Positions 33,121 to 42,494 of a stretch of 64,000 nt of DNA are shown one piece after another. The translations under genes and the position numbers were made by a program. The notes under the pieces were generated by a model. The model saw nothing but the letters and a program-made list of their open reading frames with translations, searched no databases and was not told the origin of the DNA. Source of the stretch: 630D-37 sp037478835 (GTDB lineage Bacteria; Chloroflexota; Anaerolineae; Anaerolineales; Villigracilaceae); assembly GCA_037478835.1 (NCBI GenBank), contig JBBFLV010000002.1, positions 310,001 to 374,000 of the forward strand. Reading direction: 5' to 3'. Every line of letters starts with the position of its first letter. Within the stretch, counting starts at the first letter, position 1.

Positions 33121-36100
33121 ATGCCTGCCTATGAGCCCTGGCAAACGCGCAGGAAACCGGCCGCAGCACTGGTGATCGGGGGCGGTGTGGGGGGAATGCG
33201 GGCGGCTTTGGATATTGCCGATGCTGGACTGAAGGTGTATCTTGTTGAACAAAATCCATGCTTGGGCGGGCGCGTGGCGCAGCTCGGATTCATGTTCCCG
33301 CAGCATGATTGCGTGCTCTGTCGCGGGACGCCGGATCACGGCTACGGGTGTACCCGTCCTTCGATTTCACCCGTCTACCTGCCTCACAATCGCCATCCGA
33401 ACATCGAGGTGCTGACCAACACGCATTTGCTCCAGGTGGAAGGGGAGGCCGGCGATTTCACCGTTTCCCTGCGTCAGGAGCCACGTTACGTGGAGGCCGA
33501 GCGGTGTATTAACTGCGGTCGGTGCGCGCAGGTTTGCCCGGTGGAGATCAGCGATCTCTATCAGGCCGGATTGAGCCGGCGCAAAGCGGCGTACAAAGTA
33601 GCGGCGCGCGCCATCCCAGATGCCTATTGCATCACCCGCGGCCCGTATTGCGATCGCTGCCGCGCCTGCGAAAAAATTTGCCCAACCCAAGCGATCGATT
33701 TGGATGAACGCCCGCGCCTGCTTACGCTGGAGGTCGGCGCGATCGTGCTGGCATTGGGTTTCCAAGCCTATCCCGTTGCCGGCCTGGAAGAATTCGGCTA
33801 TGGGCGCTATCCCAACGTGGTGCAGGCCATGGAGTACGAGCGTTTGGCCAGCCGCTCCGGCCCGACCGAAGGCATGGTCGTTCGCCCATCGGATGGGGCT
33901 CCGCCGCGTTCGATTGCCTGGTTACAATGTATCGGCAGCCGCGATCGGCGCGTTCCGTATTGTTCCTCGATCTGCTGCATGTACGCCACCAAGGAGGCCA
34001 TGCTGGCGAAACAGCGCCTGGGGAAGGATACACGCTGTGACATTTTCCTGATGGATGAGCGCGCCTTCAACAAAGAATACAGTCGCTACTTTGAGGCCGC
34101 TCGACGGGGATACGATATCCACTATCACCGATCGCGCCCCTCCATGGTGCTGGAGGATCCGCAAACGCACAACCTGATCCTGAACTACGTGGATGCAGAT
34201 GGCACCCCCCATTCTGAGACCTTTGAAATGGTGGTGCTGGCCACCGGGCTACAGCCTCCAGAAGCCGCCTGGCAACTGGCGAAAATCTTGGATATTGAGC
34301 TCAACGAATACGGCTTTTGCCGCACCGATAAGTTTAGTCCTCTGCAGACCAGCCGTCCGGGCATCTTCGTCTGCGGTGCCTTCTCTTCGCCCAAAGAGAT
34401 CGCCGAGACGATCCTGGATGCCAGCGGCGCGGCCGCCGAAGTGATCCGCTTGCTCAACGATCGGCTGCACACGTTTCCCTATTCACGGGAAGCGCCTTTC
34501 ATCACGACGGATGGCCTACCGCCGGAGCGCGAGGTGGAAAACGAGCCCCCACGCATCGGCCTCTTCCTGTGCACCTGTGGGGGTACCAACAGCGAGGTCC
34601 TAGACTTCGGTGCGCTGAGTCTGCGGGCGCGTGAGTGGCCGGCGGTGGTCTTCACGGAAGTGCTGGATTATGCTTGTTTCCCGGAGGGATTGCACCACAT
34701 TCAGGAAGTGGTGAGAGAACAAGCCTTAAATCGCGTCGTGATCGGTGCCTGTAGCAATCGCACGCATGATTCGCTCTTCCAGCGCACCGTGCGGATGGCA
34801 GGTCTTAACCCTTACCTGGTCGAGGGGGTGAACCTGCGGGAGCAATGTGTGCGTGTCCATCGTTTCCAGCCGGCCCAGGCCCAGCGGAAAGCGCTGGAAC
34901 TCTTGCGCATGGCCGGCGAACGTGTGCGCCTGGCGCGCCCGATCCACAAAGAGGTGCGCCCTTGTCTGCCGGTAGCACTGGTGCTCGGTGGTGGGTTGGC
35001 CGGCATGACGGCAGCCCTGACCATCGCCGATAGCGGTTACAATGTGCACTTGATCGAGCGTTCCGAGCGATTGGGCGGCAATTTGCTCGATCTCTACTAC
35101 GTCGCCGAAGGATATAACCCGCAGCGCCTGCTGCGCGACCTGGTCAACCGGGTGCGCGCCCATCCCCGCATTGTCACCCACCTGCACAGCGAGCTGATCC
35201 ATCAGGAAGGACAAGCCGGTGCCTTTCGATCCGAAATTCGCACCCGCATGCCGGGTCGCCCGGAGGAGCGTTTCTTTATCGAACATGGGGTAACCGTCGT
35301 GGCGACCGGGGCGCGCGAACTGCGTGAGCATCCGTGGCTGCAATTGCCCGGCGTGATCACCCAGCGCGAGCTGGAGGAGCGCATCATCCATCATCCGGAG
35401 CAGATTGCCACCCTGCGCGAGGTGGTGATGATCCAGTGCGTGCGTGCCGAAGGGGTGGCCTCTTACTGCTCGCGCGTTTGCTGTACCAACGCGATGAAAA
35501 ATGCCATCCGTCTGCGCCTGTTCAACCCCTCCTGCCGCGTGACCGTGCTCTACAAAAACATCGTCACCTACGGATTCCGCGAGCAATACTACACCGAAGC
35601 GCGCCGCCTGGGGGTGATCTTCGCCCGTTATACCGAAGAGCAACCGCCGGAGATCCTTTTCGATGCTTCGCGAGGACGCCCGAAAGTGCACTTCTGGGAA
35701 GCGGCGCTGGGTCGTTGGCAGGAACTGGAGGCCGATCTGGTGCCTTTGAGCATGCCGGTCATCCCTTCGGAGGGCACGCAAAAGCTGGCACGCCTGTTGC
35801 ATTTGCCGCTTTCGAGCGAAGGTTTCTTTGAAGAGGCCCAAATGAAATTAAGGCCGATGGACTTCATGCGGGAGGGTATTTTCCTGGCCGGCATGGCACA
35901 CTATCCGAAATTTATCGAAGAAACCATCAGCCATGCACAGGCGGCCGCGGCGCGCGCCGTGACGTTCCTTTCCCCGCAAAAGGTCTGGTCGGGTGGAGCG
36001 GTTGCGCAGGTGGATGCGCAAAAATGCGTGGGATGCCTGACCTGCACCCGCACCTGTCCCTTTGGGATTCCGCAAGTGGTGCAATGGGAGGGCCGTCACG

Positions 36101-36288
36101 GGGTCGGGGGGCTGGGTGGGGCGGCCTGGATCGATCCGACCCAGTGTCACGGTTGCGGCACGTGTACGGCGGAATGCCCGGCCAATGCGATCCAGCTCGT
36201 GCACTACACCGATGAGCAGATCTTCCTGCGCTCGGTGAAGGGACTGGGCGCCTGGTTGCCTTCTTCTTTTGAAACAGTAGCGAGATGA
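33121..36288 (+). CDS. hdrA: double HdrA-type flavin/iron-sulfur protein
   Basis: 1055 residues made of two HdrA-like units. Unit 1 (~15-460) begins directly with the FAD site VIGGGVGGMRAALDIA, has FPQHDCVLC, and carries inserted ferredoxin motifs CINCGRCAQVCPV (~130) and CDRCRACEKICP (~178); it lacks the usual HdrA N-terminal domain. Unit 2 starts with that domain (RIGLFLCTCGG, ~478; VVIGACSNRTH), then FAD site VLGGGLAGMTAALTIA (~621), and ends with CVGCLTCTRTCPFG (~970) and CHGCGTCTAECPA (~1010). HdrA is the flavin-bifurcating subunit of heterodisulfide-reductase-type complexes. First gene of an eight-gene operon with metV and metF. Confidence 0.9.
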   Translation: MPAYEPWQTRRKPAAALVIGGGVGGMRAALDIADAGLKVYLVEQNPCLGGRVAQLGFMFPQHDCVLCRGTPDHGYGCTRPSISPVYLPHNRHPNIEVLTNTHLLQVEGEAGDFTVSLRQEPRYVEAERCINCGRCAQVCPVEISDLYQAGLSRRKAAYKVAARAIPDAYCITRGPYCDRCRACEKICPTQAIDLDERPRLLTLEVGAIVLALGFQAYPVAGLEEFGYGRYPNVVQAMEYERLASRSGPTEGMVVRPSDGAPPRSIAWLQCIGSRDRRVPYCSSICCMYATKEAMLAKQRLGKDTRCDIFLMDERAFNKEYSRYFEAARRGYDIHYHRSRPSMVLEDPQTHNLILNYVDADGTPHSETFEMVVLATGLQPPEAAWQLAKILDIELNEYGFCRTDKFSPLQTSRPGIFVCGAFSSPKEIAETILDASGAAAEVIRLLNDRLHTFPYSREAPFITTDGLPPEREVENEPPRIGLFLCTCGGTNSEVLDFGALSLRAREWPAVVFTEVLDYACFPEGLHHIQEVVREQALNRVVIGACSNRTHDSLFQRTVRMAGLNPYLVEGVNLREQCVRVHRFQPAQAQRKALELLRMAGERVRLARPIHKEVRPCLPVALVLGGGLAGMTAALTIADSGYNVHLIERSERLGGNLLDLYYVAEGYNPQRLLRDLVNRVRAHPRIVTHLHSELIHQEGQAGAFRSEIRTRMPGRPEERFFIEHGVTVVATGARELREHPWLQLPGVITQRELEERIIHHPEQIATLREVVMIQCVRAEGVASYCSRVCCTNAMKNAIRLRLFNPSCRVTVLYKNIVTYGFREQYYTEARRLGVIFARYTEEQPPEILFDASRGRPKVHFWEAALGRWQELEADLVPLSMPVIPSEGTQKLARLLHLPLSSEGFFEEAQMKLRPMDFMREGIFLAGMAHYPKFIEETISHAQAAAARAVTFLSPQKVWSGGAVAQVDAQKCVGCLTCTRTCPFGIPQVVQWEGRHGVGGLGGAAWIDPTQCHGCGTCTAECPANAIQLVHYTDEQIFLRSVKGLGAWLPSSFETVAR

Positions 36289-36292
36289 CGCC

Positions 36293-36793
36293 ATGACATC
36301 ATCACACGCTCTTTCTCCCTTTGAGCCGGAGATCACCGCCTTCTACTGCATCTATTGCGGTTACATGGCGGCAGATACGGCCGGCGCGTTGGGTGTGCAA
36401 TATCCGGCAAACGTCAAGTTTGTGCGCTTGCCGTGCAGCGGAAAGACGGATATTCGCTACATCCTGGAGGCTTTTGAGCAAGGCGCGGATGGCGTCTATG
36501 TGATCGCCTGCCCGATCGGAAATTGTCACCATGTGCGCGGCAACGAGCGGGCGCTGGCGCGGTTGCGCCGGGCAAAGCGCATCTTAGATGAGATCGGATT
36601 GGGCGGTGAGCGCCTGGATATTTTCTTCATGTCCGGTAGCCAGGCTCATGCCTTTGCGCAGGCCGCCGAAACGATGACCGAACGCATCCGCCGTCTGGGG
36701 CCGAACCCGCTCAAGGTCCCGGCCGCCGCAGGCGCCGCCGCGGCAGAAGAGGAAGAGGAGGCTCTGCCACGAGGTCGGCGACGTCTGCGCTGA
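36293..36793 (+). CDS. mvhD: MvhD-like iron-sulfur protein, copy 1
   Basis: 166 residues. The MvhD signature is present: FYCIYCGYMAADTAG (Cys19, Cys22), RLPCSGK and CPIGNCHHVRGN, the ligands of a [2Fe-2S] centre. MvhD transfers electrons between a donor dehydrogenase and HdrA. The C-terminus has an Ala/Glu-rich low-complexity tail (AAAGAAAAEEEEEALPRGRRRLR in part) absent from copy 2. It starts 4 bases after hdrA and probably pairs with it. Confidence 0.9.
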   Translation: MTSSHALSPFEPEITAFYCIYCGYMAADTAGALGVQYPANVKFVRLPCSGKTDIRYILEAFEQGADGVYVIACPIGNCHHVRGNERALARLRRAKRILDEIGLGGERLDIFFMSGSQAHAFAQAAETMTERIRRLGPNPLKVPAAAGAAAAEEEEEALPRGRRRLR

Positions 36794-36819
36794 ATCTACG
36801 ATCTACTGTCTACGGTCTG
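36794..36819. repeat. degenerate heptamer repeat (GTCTACC family), copy 3
   Basis: ATCTACG, ATCTACT, GTCTACG, GTCTGT occupy the short gap between mvhD copy 1 and the next gene, just before its GAGGAG ribosome site. It is the only such array found inside an operon here. Confidence 0.65.
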
Positions 36820-36833
36820 TGAGGAGAACGGAT

Positions 36834-39800
36834 ATGCAAACGGAAGGTGTCTCGTCGGCTCTTTCGCCTCCGGTTGGGGCAGTGGCCGTCATCGGTGGAG
36901 GGATTGCCGGTATGCAGGCCGCCCTCGACCTGGCCGAACAGGGCTTCAAGGTCTATCTTGTGGAGAGAAAATCGGCCATCGGCGGTCACATGGCACAGCT
37001 GGATAAGACCTTTCCGACCAACGATTGTGCCATGTGCACGATCTCCCCGCGGTTGGTGGATGTAGCGCGCCATCCGAACATCGAAATTCTGACCAACACT
37101 GAGGTCTTGGAAGTGCAGGGGCAGGCCGGCAACTTCCGCCTGCTGGTGGAGCAACACCCGCGATATGTTGATCCGCTACGCTGTACCGCTTGTGGCGATT
37201 GTGCGCGTGTCTGCCCGGTGACGGTTCCCGATACGTTTAATGAGGGTCTTTCGGCGCGCCGCGCCGCTTATAAGCTCTATCCGCAGGCCGTTCCGAATGC
37301 TTATGCGATTGAAAAGCGCGGCATTGCGCCGTGCCGCGATGCTTGCCCGGCCCATCAGCGGGCCCAAGGCTACATTGCCCTGATCCGCGAAGGGCGCTGG
37401 GAAGAGGCTCTGCGGGTGATCAAAATGGATAATCCCTTCCCCGGCATCTGCGGGCGAATTTGCAACCATCGCTGCGAGACGGCCTGCAATCGCGGCTTGG
37501 TGGATGAACCGATCAACATCCGCGCGCTGAAGCGCTTCGTCACGGATAAAGTTTACAGTCAACCGCGTCGTCCGCCACCGCCGGCCGAGATCAAATACCC
37601 CGATCAGCGCGTGGCGATCATTGGGGCCGGCCCTTGCGGCCTGACCGCGGCGCAGGATATTATCCGCGCCGGCTACCCGGTCACCGTTTTCGAGGCCATG
37701 CCGGTGGCCGGGGGAATGCTACGCTTGGGCGTGCCGGAATTCCGCCTGCCGGCGGCCATTATCGATCGCGAGGTGCAGGATATTCTCGATTTGGGGGTTG
37801 AACTGCGGCTGAACACGCCGGTCACCAACCTGGATGATGTGTTTGCCGAAGGCTTTCGGGCGGTGGTGATCGCAGTGGGGGCCCATGAGGGGGTGCGATT
37901 GCCCATCCCCGGCGCCGATCTGAAGCGAGTGTTGATCAATACCCACTTTCTGCGCGATGTGCGCTTGGGGCGGGGGGAAACGTTGGCCGAGCTGGGTGAG
38001 CGCGTGTTGGTGTTGGGCGGTGGAAACGTGGCCGTTGACGTGGCACGCACGGCCTTGCGCTTGGGACGCAAGGTCGCTATGGCTTGTGTAGAGGACGAAG
38101 AGCACATGCCGGCGCACCCCTGGGAGATCGAAGCGGCCCGCCAGGAGGGGATCGAAATCTATAACAGCCGTGCCTTCGAGCGCATTCTGAATGACGGGCA
38201 GGGTGGCGTGGCCGGGCTGGAGTGCACGCTGGTGCGATCGTTCCACTTCGATGAGCAAGGGCGCTTACACGTGGAAAAGATCCCCGGCTCTACCCACGTG
38301 ATCCCCTGCGATACGATCATCTTCTCCGTCGGTCAGCGCGCCGGCTTGGCCTTCATCCCGCCGGATGCTCAGATCGGCCTGACCGAGCGCCGTACCATTG
38401 CCGTCAACCCGAATACGTTTGCCACCACGCGCCCCGGTGTCTTTGCCGCCGGCGATAGCGTCTCCGGAACAGCGTTTGTGATCGAGGCGGTGGCAAGCGG
38501 TCACAAGGTGGCACAATCGGTGTTGCGCTACCTGCGCGGCGAACCGTTAGAACCCGCGCCGGCGCCTCCTCTGCCGGTCGTCCGTCTGACGCGACAGGAG
38601 ATCGAGGAGCGGTTGGCGCGCGGGGAAATCCGTCCGCAGCGCCGTGTACCGATGCCGCAACTGCCGCCGGAAGCGCGAAAACATTCGTTTGCCGAGGTCG
38701 AGCAAGGCTACGATGACGAATCGGCGCAGCGCGAGGCGGCGCGCTGTTTGGCCTGCGGCATTTGCTCGGAGTGCATGTCCTGCACCTTTGCCTGTGGCGT
38801 TCAGGCGATCGATCATGAAATGCTTGCCCAGCGCCGCGCCCTGCAGGTGGGTGCCATCCTGCTCACCCCCGGCTATCGTCCCTATCAGGCGGAGCAGGCC
38901 GCCGAATTCGGATTGGGACGCTACCCGAACGTGGTCACTTCGCTGCAATTTGAGCGCTTGCTCTCCTCCTGCGGCCCGACGATGGGTCATCTGGAACGTC
39001 CTTCGGATGGCCGGCCACCCCGTCGCATTGCCTTCCTGCAGTGCATCGGTAGCCGCGATCGGCTCCACGATTACTGCTCGGCAGTATGCTGCATGGCGGC
39101 GACCAAGCAGGCAATCATCGCCAAAGAGCATCAACCGGGCGTGGATGTGCATATCTTCCTGATGGACCTGCGCGCCTTCTCCAAAGGCTACCTGGCCTAT
39201 TTCGAGCGCGCCCGTCAGCACTACGGAGTGCATTATCACACCTCGCGTCCGAGCGCCGTTTGGGAAGACCCACAAACCCACGATCTGCTGGTGCGTTACA
39301 TTGAGCCGGGCGATGAGATGCCCCACACCGAGACCTTTGACCTGGTGGTGCTCTCGGTCGGGATGGAAATTGCCCCCGAAGTGCGCGAATTGGGGCGCCG
39401 CCTGGGCATTCAGTTGGATGAATACGGCTTCTGCCGCACCTCCCCCTTCCGGCCGCTGGAGACCAGCCGCCCCGGCATCTACGTGGCCGGCACCTTCCGC
39501 GAGCCGAAAGATATTCCCGAATCGGTGATCGAGGCCGGTGGGGCGGCCGCGGCCATTGCCACCTTGTTGCATCCATCTCGCTTTACGCTCACGACGAAGC
39601 CCGAATACCCCCCGGAACGAGATGTGCGCGGTGAAAAACCGCGCGTGGGCGTTTTCGTTTGCTCATGCGGCTCGAACATCGGCGGCTATGTGGATGTGCA
39701 GGCTGTGACCGAATATGCCCGAACCCTGCCCTATGTTGCCCATGCCGAGGCCAATCTCTATACCTGCTCTCAGGATAGCATCCGCCGCATCACGGATCAC

Positions 39801-41381
39801 ATTCGGACCTTGGGCTTGAACCGCGTCGTAGTCGCTTCCTGCACCCCGCTGACCCACGCGCCGCTCTTCCAAGATGCCCTGCGCATGGCCGGCCTGAATC
39901 CCCACCTTTTCGAGATGGCGAACATCCGCAATCAATGTTCCTGGGTGCATTCCGAGGATCGCGAAGCGGCCACCCGAAAGGCTAAGGACCTGGTGCGCGC
40001 TGCGGTGGCACGGGCGCTTTGGCTCGAACCGCATACGCCGCTGCAGATCGGCTTGGAGAAGGCCGCGCTGATCGTAGGGGGAGGTCTGGCCGGGATGACC
40101 GCCGCCCTCACCCTGGCCGATCAAGGTTTTCGCGTCCATTTGGTGGAAAAAGACGAGGCCCTTGGCGGCAACCTGCGCCAGATCAGCGCGCTCATGCCTG
40201 CTCCTGCCCCCTCGCAGGAAGCCGAAACCTTGCCGGTTGCTCGGATTTTGGATGAATGGACCCGCCGTGTCCGCGAGCACCCCGGCATACGCCTGTATTT
40301 GCAAACGCAGGTCGTGGCCACGCGCGGCTTCTTGGGCAATTTTGTCACGACGCTGGAGAGTGTTAATGGGGAGCGTTTCGAGGTGCGACACGGCGTGACC
40401 TTGTTGGCCTGTGGCGCCCAGGAATATCGCGGCAATGAATACGGCTACGGAAGCGATGCGCGCATTCTGACACAGCAGGAACTGGAAGCACGTTTGGCGG
40501 CCTGGGAAAACGGCTCGGCGCCTCCTTCGGACCTCGGGCCGCGTGCCGTGGTGATGATCCAATGCGTCGGGCCGGCGGAACGCTACTGCGCCCGCATCTG
40601 CTGTGCCGAGGCGTTGAAGAACGCCCTGCGCCTGAAGCGGCGCTTCCCTGCTTGCCAAGTGACCGTGCTCTATCGCGATCTGCGCGTCTACGGTTTCCGT
40701 GAGCGCTTATACCGCGAAGCGCGCCGACTGGGAGTGCGTTTCCTGCGCTACGATTTCGATAACCGTCCGCATGTCCTGCCGACCGCCGATGGGATCACCG
40801 TTCAGGTTTGGGATCGGGACCTGAAGCGTTCTTTGGACTTGAGCGCCGATTACCTGGTGCTCTCGATGCCACCCGTGGTGCGCCCGGAGGCCAAACAGCT
40901 GGCCTCCTTGTTCAAAGTGCCTTTGGATAAGGACGGTTTCTTCCTGGAAGCCCACATCAAGCTGCGACCGCTCGATTTTGCCGGGGAGGGCTTGTTCATG
41001 GCCGGGGCGGCACACTATCCGGCCTTCGTGGAGGAGACCATCGTCCAAGCACAGGCCGCGGCGGCGCGGGCGGCGCGCCTGCTGAGCCACGATTTTCTCA
41101 CCGCCGGCGAGCGCGTGGCCGTTGTGAACCAGGAGAAATGCACCGGTTGTCTGACCTGCGTGCGCATCTGTCCTTTCGGCGTGCCGCGCATTGAATCGCA
41201 GGCGATAGGCGTGGGCGGGGTGCAGGGCGCGGCCTATATCGAAGCGGCCATTTGCCAGGGGTGTGGTGTGTGCGTCGCAGAATGTCCGGCGCGCGCTATC
41301 CAGCTGCGCGATTACACCGATCTCCAGGTCCAAAGCAAGGTTCAGGCGTTGCTTTCTCCCGTGTTGGAGGTGGCGCTATGA
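36834..41381 (+). CDS. double HdrA with an inserted GltD-type NAD(P)H module
   Basis: 1515 residues from the ATG at 36834 (GAGGAG site; a GTG 15 bases upstream is less likely). Order: HdrA FAD site AVIGGGIAGMQAALDLA (~20), FPTNDCAMC, ferredoxin CTACGDCARVC (~119). A complete GltD module then interrupts the protein at ~155-560 (CRDACPAH, CGRICNHRCETAC; FAD VAIIGAGPCGLTAAQ ~260; nucleotide site VLVLGGGNVAVDVA ~390). HdrA resumes at CLACGICSECMSC (~640). A second HdrA follows with N-domain RVGVFVCSCGSN (~936), FAD VGGGLAGMTAALTLA (~1081) and ferredoxins CTGCLTC (~1436) and CQGCGVC (~1474). The likely role is to bring NAD(P)H electrons into the Hdr complex. After the nucleotide motif it has VEDEEHMPA rather than YRR, hinting at NADH. 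Confidence 0.9.
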   Translation: MQTEGVSSALSPPVGAVAVIGGGIAGMQAALDLAEQGFKVYLVERKSAIGGHMAQLDKTFPTNDCAMCTISPRLVDVARHPNIEILTNTEVLEVQGQAGNFRLLVEQHPRYVDPLRCTACGDCARVCPVTVPDTFNEGLSARRAAYKLYPQAVPNAYAIEKRGIAPCRDACPAHQRAQGYIALIREGRWEEALRVIKMDNPFPGICGRICNHRCETACNRGLVDEPINIRALKRFVTDKVYSQPRRPPPPAEIKYPDQRVAIIGAGPCGLTAAQDIIRAGYPVTVFEAMPVAGGMLRLGVPEFRLPAAIIDREVQDILDLGVELRLNTPVTNLDDVFAEGFRAVVIAVGAHEGVRLPIPGADLKRVLINTHFLRDVRLGRGETLAELGERVLVLGGGNVAVDVARTALRLGRKVAMACVEDEEHMPAHPWEIEAARQEGIEIYNSRAFERILNDGQGGVAGLECTLVRSFHFDEQGRLHVEKIPGSTHVIPCDTIIFSVGQRAGLAFIPPDAQIGLTERRTIAVNPNTFATTRPGVFAAGDSVSGTAFVIEAVASGHKVAQSVLRYLRGEPLEPAPAPPLPVVRLTRQEIEERLARGEIRPQRRVPMPQLPPEARKHSFAEVEQGYDDESAQREAARCLACGICSECMSCTFACGVQAIDHEMLAQRRALQVGAILLTPGYRPYQAEQAAEFGLGRYPNVVTSLQFERLLSSCGPTMGHLERPSDGRPPRRIAFLQCIGSRDRLHDYCSAVCCMAATKQAIIAKEHQPGVDVHIFLMDLRAFSKGYLAYFERARQHYGVHYHTSRPSAVWEDPQTHDLLVRYIEPGDEMPHTETFDLVVLSVGMEIAPEVRELGRRLGIQLDEYGFCRTSPFRPLETSRPGIYVAGTFREPKDIPESVIEAGGAAAAIATLLHPSRFTLTTKPEYPPERDVRGEKPRVGVFVCSCGSNIGGYVDVQAVTEYARTLPYVAHAEANLYTCSQDSIRRITDHIRTLGLNRVVVASCTPLTHAPLFQDALRMAGLNPHLFEMANIRNQCSWVHSEDREAATRKAKDLVRAAVARALWLEPHTPLQIGLEKAALIVGGGLAGMTAALTLADQGFRVHLVEKDEALGGNLRQISALMPAPAPSQEAETLPVARILDEWTRRVREHPGIRLYLQTQVVATRGFLGNFVTTLESVNGERFEVRHGVTLLACGAQEYRGNEYGYGSDARILTQQELEARLAAWENGSAPPSDLGPRAVVMIQCVGPAERYCARICCAEALKNALRLKRRFPACQVTVLYRDLRVYGFRERLYREARRLGVRFLRYDFDNRPHVLPTADGITVQVWDRDLKRSLDLSADYLVLSMPPVVRPEAKQLASLFKVPLDKDGFFLEAHIKLRPLDFAGEGLFMAGAAHYPAFVEETIVQAQAAAARAARLLSHDFLTAGERVAVVNQEKCTGCLTCVRICPFGVPRIESQAIGVGGVQGAAYIEAAICQGCGVCVAECPARAIQLRDYTDLQVQSKVQALLSPVLEVAL

Positions 41382-41806
41382 GCGAAGACTTGCGCCTGAT
41401 CGCCTTTTGCTGTCAATACTGTGCCTATGCGGCGGCGGACCTGGCCGGTGCTTTGCGGCTGCAATACCCTCCCGATGTGCGCATTGTGCTTTTGCCTTGC
41501 AGTGGCCGCCTTGACCTGCTCACGGCCTTGCTCGCCTTGGAAGAAGGCGCAGATGGCGTGATGGTCGTCGGTTGTATGCCGGGAGATTGCCACTTCCTGG
41601 AGGGCAATCTCAATGCCCGCCGTAGGGTGGAGGCACTACAAAAACTGCTGCAGGCGATCGGGTTGGAGGCCGAACGGGTGCGCATGTTTAACCTTTCTTC
41701 GGCGATGGCCGCCGAATTCGCCGAAGCAGTCCGAACGATGCGAGAACAAATTGCGAAGTTGGGACCGAACCCTTTGCGAAAGGTCCCACAGGAGAGTGAA
41801 CCATGA
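41378..41806 (+). CDS. mvhD: MvhD-like iron-sulfur protein, copy 2
   Basis: 142 residues from the ATG at 41378, which overlaps the preceding TGA (ATGA). Motifs: FCCQYCAYAAADLAG (Cys11, Cys12, Cys15), LLPCSGR and GCMPGDCHFLEGN. Compared with copy 1 it lacks the low-complexity tail and has an extra adjacent Cys. It directly precedes metV with another 4-base overlap, so this copy may be the one bridging HdrA to MetVF, with copy 1 serving the first HdrA. That pairing is inference. Confidence 0.9.
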   Translation: MSEDLRLIAFCCQYCAYAAADLAGALRLQYPPDVRIVLLPCSGRLDLLTALLALEEGADGVMVVGCMPGDCHFLEGNLNARRRVEALQKLLQAIGLEAERVRMFNLSSAMAAEFAEAVRTMREQIAKLGPNPLRKVPQESEP

Positions 41807-42483
41807 TTGTGGCCGAACAGAAAACCCTGGAAGAGATCAAAGCCTTGGTAGGGAATGCGCGCAAGGTGCTGGTCGTCGGTTGCGGCACGTGCGTCACGGT
41901 GTGCTTTGCCGGCGGTGCCCGCGAAGCGGCGATCGTGGCCGCGGAACTGCGCATGGCCTCGAAGCTGGAAGGGAACCCGAAAGAGGTCAGCGATGTGACC
42001 GTGCAGCGCCAGTGCGAGTGGGAATATCTCGATCAGATTGCCGAACAGGTGGGGCAGGTGGACGTTGTGCTTTCGCTCGGCTGCGGCGTGGGCGTCCAGG
42101 CAATCGCCGAACACTTCCCGAACACCTGGGTCGTGCCGGGATTGAACACCAAGTTCATGGGGCTACCGCTGGAACAAGGCGTTTGGGCCGAACGTTGTGC
42201 CGCCTGCGGGGATTGTATTCTCGGTTTGACCGGCGGCATCTGTCCAATTGCCCGATGCTCGAAATCCCTGCTCAACGGTCCGTGCGGTGGCTCGGTGGAT
42301 GGGCATTGTGAAGTGAATGCCGAAATCCCCTGCGCCTGGCAATTGATCTACGACCGCCTGAAGAGCCTGGGGAAGCTAGAGGTGCTGATGGATATTCAGC
42401 CACCGAAGAACTGGCAAAAAGCACGGGATGGCGGGCCGCGCAAGATCGTGCGCGAAGACCTGCGTCTGGGTTCGGGTGAGTGA
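41803..42483 (+). CDS. metV: MetV, zinc/iron-sulfur partner of methylene-THF reductase
   Basis: 226 residues of the MTHFR_C-type MetV family. Features: GCGTCVTVCFAGG near residue 25, a Rossmann-like region (VVLSLGCGVGVQAIAE), and the Cys-rich CAACGDCILGLTGGICPIARC, then CSKSLLNGPCGGSVDGHCEV and CAWQLIYDRL. In Moorella MetV and MetF form the core that is coupled to HdrABC-MvhD. MetV binds a zinc ion and a [4Fe-4S] cluster in known homologues and lets MetF accept electrons other than from NAD(P)H. It overlaps mvhD by 4 bases and is followed by metF. Confidence 0.93.
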   Translation: MIVAEQKTLEEIKALVGNARKVLVVGCGTCVTVCFAGGAREAAIVAAELRMASKLEGNPKEVSDVTVQRQCEWEYLDQIAEQVGQVDVVLSLGCGVGVQAIAEHFPNTWVVPGLNTKFMGLPLEQGVWAERCAACGDCILGLTGGICPIARCSKSLLNGPCGGSVDGHCEVNAEIPCAWQLIYDRLKSLGKLEVLMDIQPPKNWQKARDGGPRKIVREDLRLGSGE

Positions 42484-42494
42484 AAGGAGGCGCT

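Noticed and set aside
34726..35841. Long minus-strand open frame (371 codons) inside the first hdrA gene, and similar ones at 38547-39572 and 39663-40658
   Set aside because: They are antisense to clear HdrA domains with intact motifs, have low-complexity His/Gln-rich translations and no ribosome site; they arise from high-GC codon bias.
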